A stretch of 9,917 bases of DNA. Origin: JBHIBC01 sp046758905. GTDB taxonomy: Bacteria; Acidobacteriota; Polarisedimenticolia; Gp22-AA2. The DNA lies in contig JBHIBC010000090.1 in NCBI GenBank assembly GCA_046758905.1, positions 1 to 9,917 on the forward strand, given 5' to 3'. The notes beneath the pieces were generated by a model. The model was not told the origin of the DNA, did no database searches, and worked only from the letters and a program-made list of their open reading frames with translations. Position 1 is the stretch's first letter. Every line of letters begins with the position of its first letter. The translations under genes and the position numbers were made by a program. Positions 6,740-9,917 of the stretch are shown here, piece after piece.

Positions 6740-7309
6740 ATGACGGATCGAATCCGCCGGAGGCGTGGATTCGCGGTCGCCTCGCTGGTCGCGGCGCTCG
6801 GGATCCTGTCGGCGGGACAGCCTCCCGCCGCTCAGCAGCGGCCGGAGATGCGGGAGGACGGCGAGGCCCATCCCGAGGCCATCGGGCCGTTTCGGACGCG
6901 CGTCTACAAGATCCGCAAGAAGAAGCTGTGGCGCGGACTGCTCAAGACCCTGGAGGAGGCGGGCTACCCTCCGGAGGAGGTCGACGAGGCCGCGCGGGTG
7001 GTGAAGACGGCGTTCGTCGATTTCGATGCGAAGGACTTTCCGGAGGAGGTGGCGGAGCCCCCGATGCGGTTCGGGCCGAACAGCCACGTCATCCAGCTGA
7101 AGAAGGTCCGGGTCGGCAAGGTCTCGATCGAGGCCGGTGTGGGCCGGGGCGAGGGCGGGGCGGAGCTCAGGATCCGGGCGCGCATCCTGGTGATGGGGCT
7201 CGACAAGCGCCAGCGGATCCGCGTGCTGGTCGACCGGCGCTCGACGGGCGTCATCGAGGCGGCGTTCCTGCGTCGGCTCGAGGAGAGCCTGCGGATCGAG
7301 CCGATCTGA
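6740..7309 (+). CDS. Small exported protein of unknown function, upstream of a DUF1015 gene
   Basis: I do not recognise a family. The 189-residue product starts with RIRRRR and a hydrophobic stretch (about 11-25), then PPAAQQ, a clear Sec signal peptide. The mature part has a basic segment (RVYKIRKKKLWRG) followed by a helical, acidic stretch with GYPPEEVDEAARVV (about 75-88). Its C-terminal half is beta-rich (HVIQLKKVRVGKVSIEAGVG, LRIRARILVMG, RIRVLVDRRSTGVIEAAFL) and could form a small sheet. There are no cysteines or recognisable catalytic motifs. ATG 6740 is supported by a strong ribosome binding site (GGGGAG at 6728-6733, 6-nt spacing), the upstream promoter and the signal peptide; a much longer open frame to the left is ignored. 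The gap to the DUF1015 gene is 10 nt, so the two are likely co-transcribed. Confidence 0.85.
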   Translation: MTDRIRRRRGFAVASLVAALGILSAGQPPAAQQRPEMREDGEAHPEAIGPFRTRVYKIRKKKLWRGLLKTLEEAGYPPEEVDEAARVVKTAFVDFDAKDFPEEVAEPPMRFGPNSHVIQLKKVRVGKVSIEAGVGRGEGGAELRIRARILVMGLDKRQRIRVLVDRRSTGVIEAAFLRRLEESLRIEPI

Positions 7310-7319
7310 CGGGGACGCC

Positions 7320-8606
7320 GTGCCGGTCATCTCCCCGTTCCGTGCTCTCACCTATGCGCCCCGCCTGCGCGCCGAACTCGATCATCTGATCGCCCCTCCT
7401 TACGACGTGATCCCGGCGGAGCGCCGGCCGGGTATCGCGGCGCGGCACCCGAACAACATCGTTCACCTGGATCTGCCGCAGGACGGCCGCGGCGGCGACC
7501 GTTATGCGCGCGCCGCCGGCCTGCTCCGCCGATGGGTCGACTCGGGCGTCCTGGTGCGCGACGGCGCGCCGGCCGTCTACGTCTGCGAGCAGCGATTCAC
7601 GGCTCCCACGGGGGAGGAGAGGACCCGCAGCGGATTCTTCGCGCGCCTGAGGCTCGAGCCGTACGGCGCCGGAACGATCATCCCGCACGAGCGTACGCTG
7701 GACGGGCCGCGCCGGGACCGGCAGCGGCTCCTGCGGGCGACCCGCACCCACCTGAGCGCCATTCTGCTGATCCACCCGGATCCGGACGGGCGGGTGTGGC
7801 GGATGACGCGCGAGGCGGCCGCCTCTCCCGTGTACGAGCAGGCCCGCGACCCCGAGGGCACTCTCATCCGGATCGTGCGGCTCGCCGACCGGGAGATGCT
7901 GGAGGCCCTCGGACAGCGCCTCCGCGACGCCTGGGCGATCATCGCCGACGGACACCACCGCTACGAGGCCTCGCTCGCCTACCAGGAGGAGTGCAGGAGG
8001 GCCGGGCGCGGCGACGCCGACCACCTGCTCGCGTTCTTCTGCAGCCTCGAGGATCCGGGCCTCGCCATCTTCCCGATCCACCGGCTGGTGCACTCGCTCG
8101 AGGGCTGGGACCCGAGCCGGTTCCGGGAGCGGCTCGGGGAGTATTTCGCGCTGCGGCCGCTCGGATCGCCGGAGGCCCTGAGGTCCGCGGTGGATGGGGG
8201 GCGTGGACGATCGGGCGTCTTCGGGCTGGTCGTGCGCGGCGAGAGGGGCGGCTGGCTCGTCGAGTGGAAGGAGGGAGCGGGGCTCGACCACCCTTCCATC
8301 GCGTCCGTGCCGCCGCCGCTGCGGCGGCTCGACGTCATCCTGCTCCACCGTCTGGTGATGGAGGGGATCCTCGGGATCACGCCGGAGGCGCAGGAGCGGC
8401 AGGCGCACCTCGACTACGTGAGGGACGGGCCCGAGTTGCTCAGGAGGATGGGGGAGGGCCGCGCGCAGGCGGGGTTTCTGCTCAATCCGACCCGGATGGA
8501 GCAGGTGATCGAGGTCACGCGGCGCGGCCTGCGGCTTCCGCAGAAGTCGACCTACTTCCATCCCAAGGTCCCCACCGGGCTGGTCCTGAACCCGATCGAC
8601 GAGTGA
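7320..8606 (+). CDS. DUF1015 family protein
   Basis: The 428-residue product matches the DUF1015 family (COG4198) over its full length. Family-typical motifs are FRAL near the N-terminus, LIAPPYDVI (23-31), HPNNIVHLDLP (43-53), SGFFARLRLEPYG with a following IIPHERT segment, and the signature IADGHHRYE (DGHHRYE at 210-216). The C-terminal end reads STYFHPKVPTGLVLNPI, also usual. The function is unsettled. The DGHHR motif recalls the ParB/sulfiredoxin-like fold of free-serine kinases such as SerK, which would suggest ATP or phosphate handling, but this is inference. No signal peptide is present, so it is cytoplasmic. The start is GTG 7320 with GGGGA at 7311-7315 as ribosome binding site. It follows the small exported protein by 10 nt and converges on the NifS-like gene with a 6-nt gap. 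Confidence 0.93.
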   Translation: MPVISPFRALTYAPRLRAELDHLIAPPYDVIPAERRPGIAARHPNNIVHLDLPQDGRGGDRYARAAGLLRRWVDSGVLVRDGAPAVYVCEQRFTAPTGEERTRSGFFARLRLEPYGAGTIIPHERTLDGPRRDRQRLLRATRTHLSAILLIHPDPDGRVWRMTREAAASPVYEQARDPEGTLIRIVRLADREMLEALGQRLRDAWAIIADGHHRYEASLAYQEECRRAGRGDADHLLAFFCSLEDPGLAIFPIHRLVHSLEGWDPSRFRERLGEYFALRPLGSPEALRSAVDGGRGRSGVFGLVVRGERGGWLVEWKEGAGLDHPSIASVPPPLRRLDVILLHRLVMEGILGITPEAQERQAHLDYVRDGPELLRRMGEGRAQAGFLLNPTRMEQVIEVTRRGLRLPQKSTYFHPKVPTGLVLNPIDE

Positions 8607-8619
8607 GCCGCCTCACTCG
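8600..8619. terminator. 8-bp perfect hairpin spanning both convergent stop codons
   Basis: cgagtgag (8600-8607), a 4-nt loop ccgc and ctcactcg (8612-8619) form a perfect 8-bp stem. It contains the TGA of the DUF1015 gene (8604-8606) and the TGA of the NifS-like gene (complement of 8613-8615). Being symmetrical it could act in both directions, but neither side has a T-tract, so intrinsic termination would be atypical. Confidence 0.4.
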
Positions 8620-9773
8620 GTCGGGATGGGGCTGAGCGAGCGGAGCCTCTCGACCAGGGGCGGAAGCGCCGCGGCGACCTCCTCGGGGTCGCCGTCGCGG
8701 CTCACCGCCCCGAACGACAGCGTCAGCGCCCCGCGGGCCAGGACCGGGCCCAGCCCGATCGCCTCGAGCACGTGCGATGCCTTGAGGACTTCGGTGGTGC
8801 AGGCCGAGCCGCTCGCGGCGACGATGCCGCGCTCGTCGAGCGCCGACAACATCGCCTCTGCCTCCACGCCGCGCACGCACAGGCTGAGATGACCGGGAAC
8901 CCGATCGGTGCGGTGGCCGGTCCAGACGAACCCACGCAGGTGCTCGTCGAGCAGCCGCGCGAGCCTGCCCGCGAGCCGCCTGCGCCGCGCGCCGCGGCGT
9001 CCCATCTCGGCCATCGCCAGCCGCGCCGCTGCGCCGGCGCCGACCGCCGCGGCGACCGCTTCCGTGCCGGCCCGCAGGCCGCCCTCCTGCGCGCCTCCCT
9101 CGATAAGGGGCGCGATCCGCGTCCCGCGGCGTAGCCGCAGGATGCCGATCCCCTTCGGGCCGTAGAAGAGGTGCGGCGCCGCCGTGATCAGATCGGGCCG
9201 ATCCTCTCCCTCCGGCCACGGCAGGTGCCCGGTGGTCAGCGTGGCGTCGCAGTGGACCGGGACGCCGTGCCCCCGGGCGACCCGGCAGATCTCGGCCAGG
9301 GGCTGGAGGGTCCCGATCTCGGCGCTGGCGTGCGCCACGCTGACCAGGATCGTCGTCGGCCTGAGCGCGCGGCGCAGGTCGTCAGGGTCGATGCGCCCGC
9401 TCCGATCGACCGGGAGGAGGGTCAGCCCGTACCCCCATCTCTCGAGCGTGCGCAGGGGGTGCAGCACCGAGATGTGCTCGGTGGCCGCGGCGACGAGATG
9501 TCCGCGGCCGATCCCCCGTGCCAGGGCGAGCCCCTTGACGGCCAGGTTGTTCGCCTCGGTGGCCGAGGAGGTGAAGAGGATCTCCTCCGGCGAGGCGCGC
9601 AGCAGGGCCGCCACGGCGGCGCGCGCGTCCTCGATCCCCCGCCGGGCGTCGGCGCCCAAGGCATGAGGGCTGGACGGGTTCCCGAAGCGCTCCCCGAGGA
9701 AGGGCAGCATCGCCTCCAGCACCTGGGGGGCGATGGGGGTCGTGGTCGCGTGGTCCAGGTAGATCGAGGGCAT
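8613..9773 (-). CDS. NifS/IscS-fold protein, predicted inactive (PLP lysine replaced)
   Basis: The 386-residue product is collinear with class I cysteine desulfurases, which take sulfur from cysteine using PLP and a mobile cysteine. Conserved features are YLDHATTTP (5-13), FGNPSS (30-35), FTSSATEANN (67-76), TEH (98-100), DAT (176-178), YGPKGIG (204-210) and the loop SGSACT with Cys325. But key residues differ. The SGHK motif that carries the PLP lysine reads AAPHL (198-202), with Leu202 at the lysine position. The NNEIG motif reads SAEIG (150-154), DATQ reads DATL (Leu179), and the substrate-binding Arg of IRFSLGR is Thr351 in LTLSFGA. Several changes cluster in the cofactor pocket without any stop or frameshift, so this looks like a retained pseudoenzyme rather than a decaying gene. 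It probably shares an operon with the gene ending at 9789. The family placement is sure; loss of activity is inferred. Confidence 0.9.
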   Translation of the reverse strand: MPSIYLDHATTTPIAPQVLEAMLPFLGERFGNPSSPHALGADARRGIEDARAAVAALLRASPEEILFTSSATEANNLAVKGLALARGIGRGHLVAAATEHISVLHPLRTLERWGYGLTLLPVDRSGRIDPDDLRRALRPTTILVSVAHASAEIGTLQPLAEICRVARGHGVPVHCDATLTTGHLPWPEGEDRPDLITAAPHLFYGPKGIGILRLRRGTRIAPLIEGGAQEGGLRAGTEAVAAAVGAGAAARLAMAEMGRRGARRRRLAGRLARLLDEHLRGFVWTGHRTDRVPGHLSLCVRGVEAEAMLSALDERGIVAASGSACTTEVLKASHVLEAIGLGPVLARGALTLSFGAVSRDGDPEEVAAALPPLVERLRSLSPIPTE

Positions 9774-9788
9774 CGGGCGCGCCGCCGG

Positions 9789-9917
9789 CTATCGGCCCGG
9801 GCGCGCCTGAACGGCGTGGCGCGTCGCGTGGCGCAGGCGAGCGGCGGAGCGCCTCAGGCTCCGGCTCACGCGGTCCAGCCGCCGGGACAGCGCCCGCATC
9901 CGGCCAAGCGACGCGCC
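9789..9917 (-). CDS. C-terminal end of an Arg-rich protein (5' part off the right edge)
   Basis: A frame open at the right edge gives 42 residues and stops at TAG (complement of 9789-9791), 15 nt before the NifS-like start. The peptide is very rich in Arg, with Leu/Met/Val at helical spacing (MRALSRRLDRVSRSLRR), consistent with a basic amphipathic helix. No family can be named from this fragment. The close spacing suggests an operon with the NifS-like gene. In such GC-rich DNA a chance open frame cannot be excluded. Confidence 0.45.
   Translation of the reverse strand, partial: GASLGRMRALSRRLDRVSRSLRRSAARLRHATRHAVQARPGR

Noticed and set aside
7251..8561. 436-codon open frame on the minus strand
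   Set aside because: Antisense to the DUF1015 gene; no recognisable motif, biased composition.

Overview
The window is very GC-rich, coding-dense bacterial chromosome. No phage, plasmid, insertion sequence, CRISPR array, tRNA or rRNA was seen. The gene mix is a MutS2, a TMTC-like membrane/TPR protein, a DsbA-type protein with a Cys-rich front domain, a DUF1015 protein and a NifS-like protein. This, with the GC content, is compatible with an uncultured Acidobacteriota-like lineage. That placement is an impression only, because there is no taxonomic marker gene here.

Layout. (1) Positions 1-2176, minus strand: most of mutS2; its C-terminal Smr region lies off the left edge. (2) Positions 2177-2650: a 474-bp intergenic region with two plus-strand sigma-70-type promoters and a 16-bp perfect inverted repeat whose arms can also fold locally. 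(3) Positions 2651-5580, plus strand: a two-gene operon joined by a TTGA stop/start overlap. It encodes an unrecognised exported protein and a 707-residue protein with a TMTC-like (GT-C type) membrane domain and eight TPRs. (4) Positions 5594-6541, minus strand: an exported DsbA-type thioredoxin with an N-terminal Cys-rich CxCGC domain. It converges on the TPR gene with a 13-nt gap. (5) Positions 6542-6739: a divergent promoter region with a good promoter in each direction. (6) Positions 6740-8606, plus strand: an unrecognised exported protein followed after 10 nt by a DUF1015 protein. (7) Positions 8613-9773, minus strand: a full-length NifS/IscS-fold protein that has lost the PLP-binding lysine and several other cofactor and substrate residues but keeps the loop cysteine. 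(8) Positions 9789-9917, minus strand: the Arg-rich tail of another gene, probably in one operon with the NifS-like gene.

How they may work together. Region 3 looks like a cell-envelope unit, possibly a glycosyltransferase-like membrane protein with an exported partner. Regions 4 and 6 also encode exported proteins, so the centre of the window is biased to envelope functions. The clearest anomaly is the apparently dead cysteine desulfurase. Next is the structured, promoter-bearing spacer between mutS2 and the exported-protein operon.
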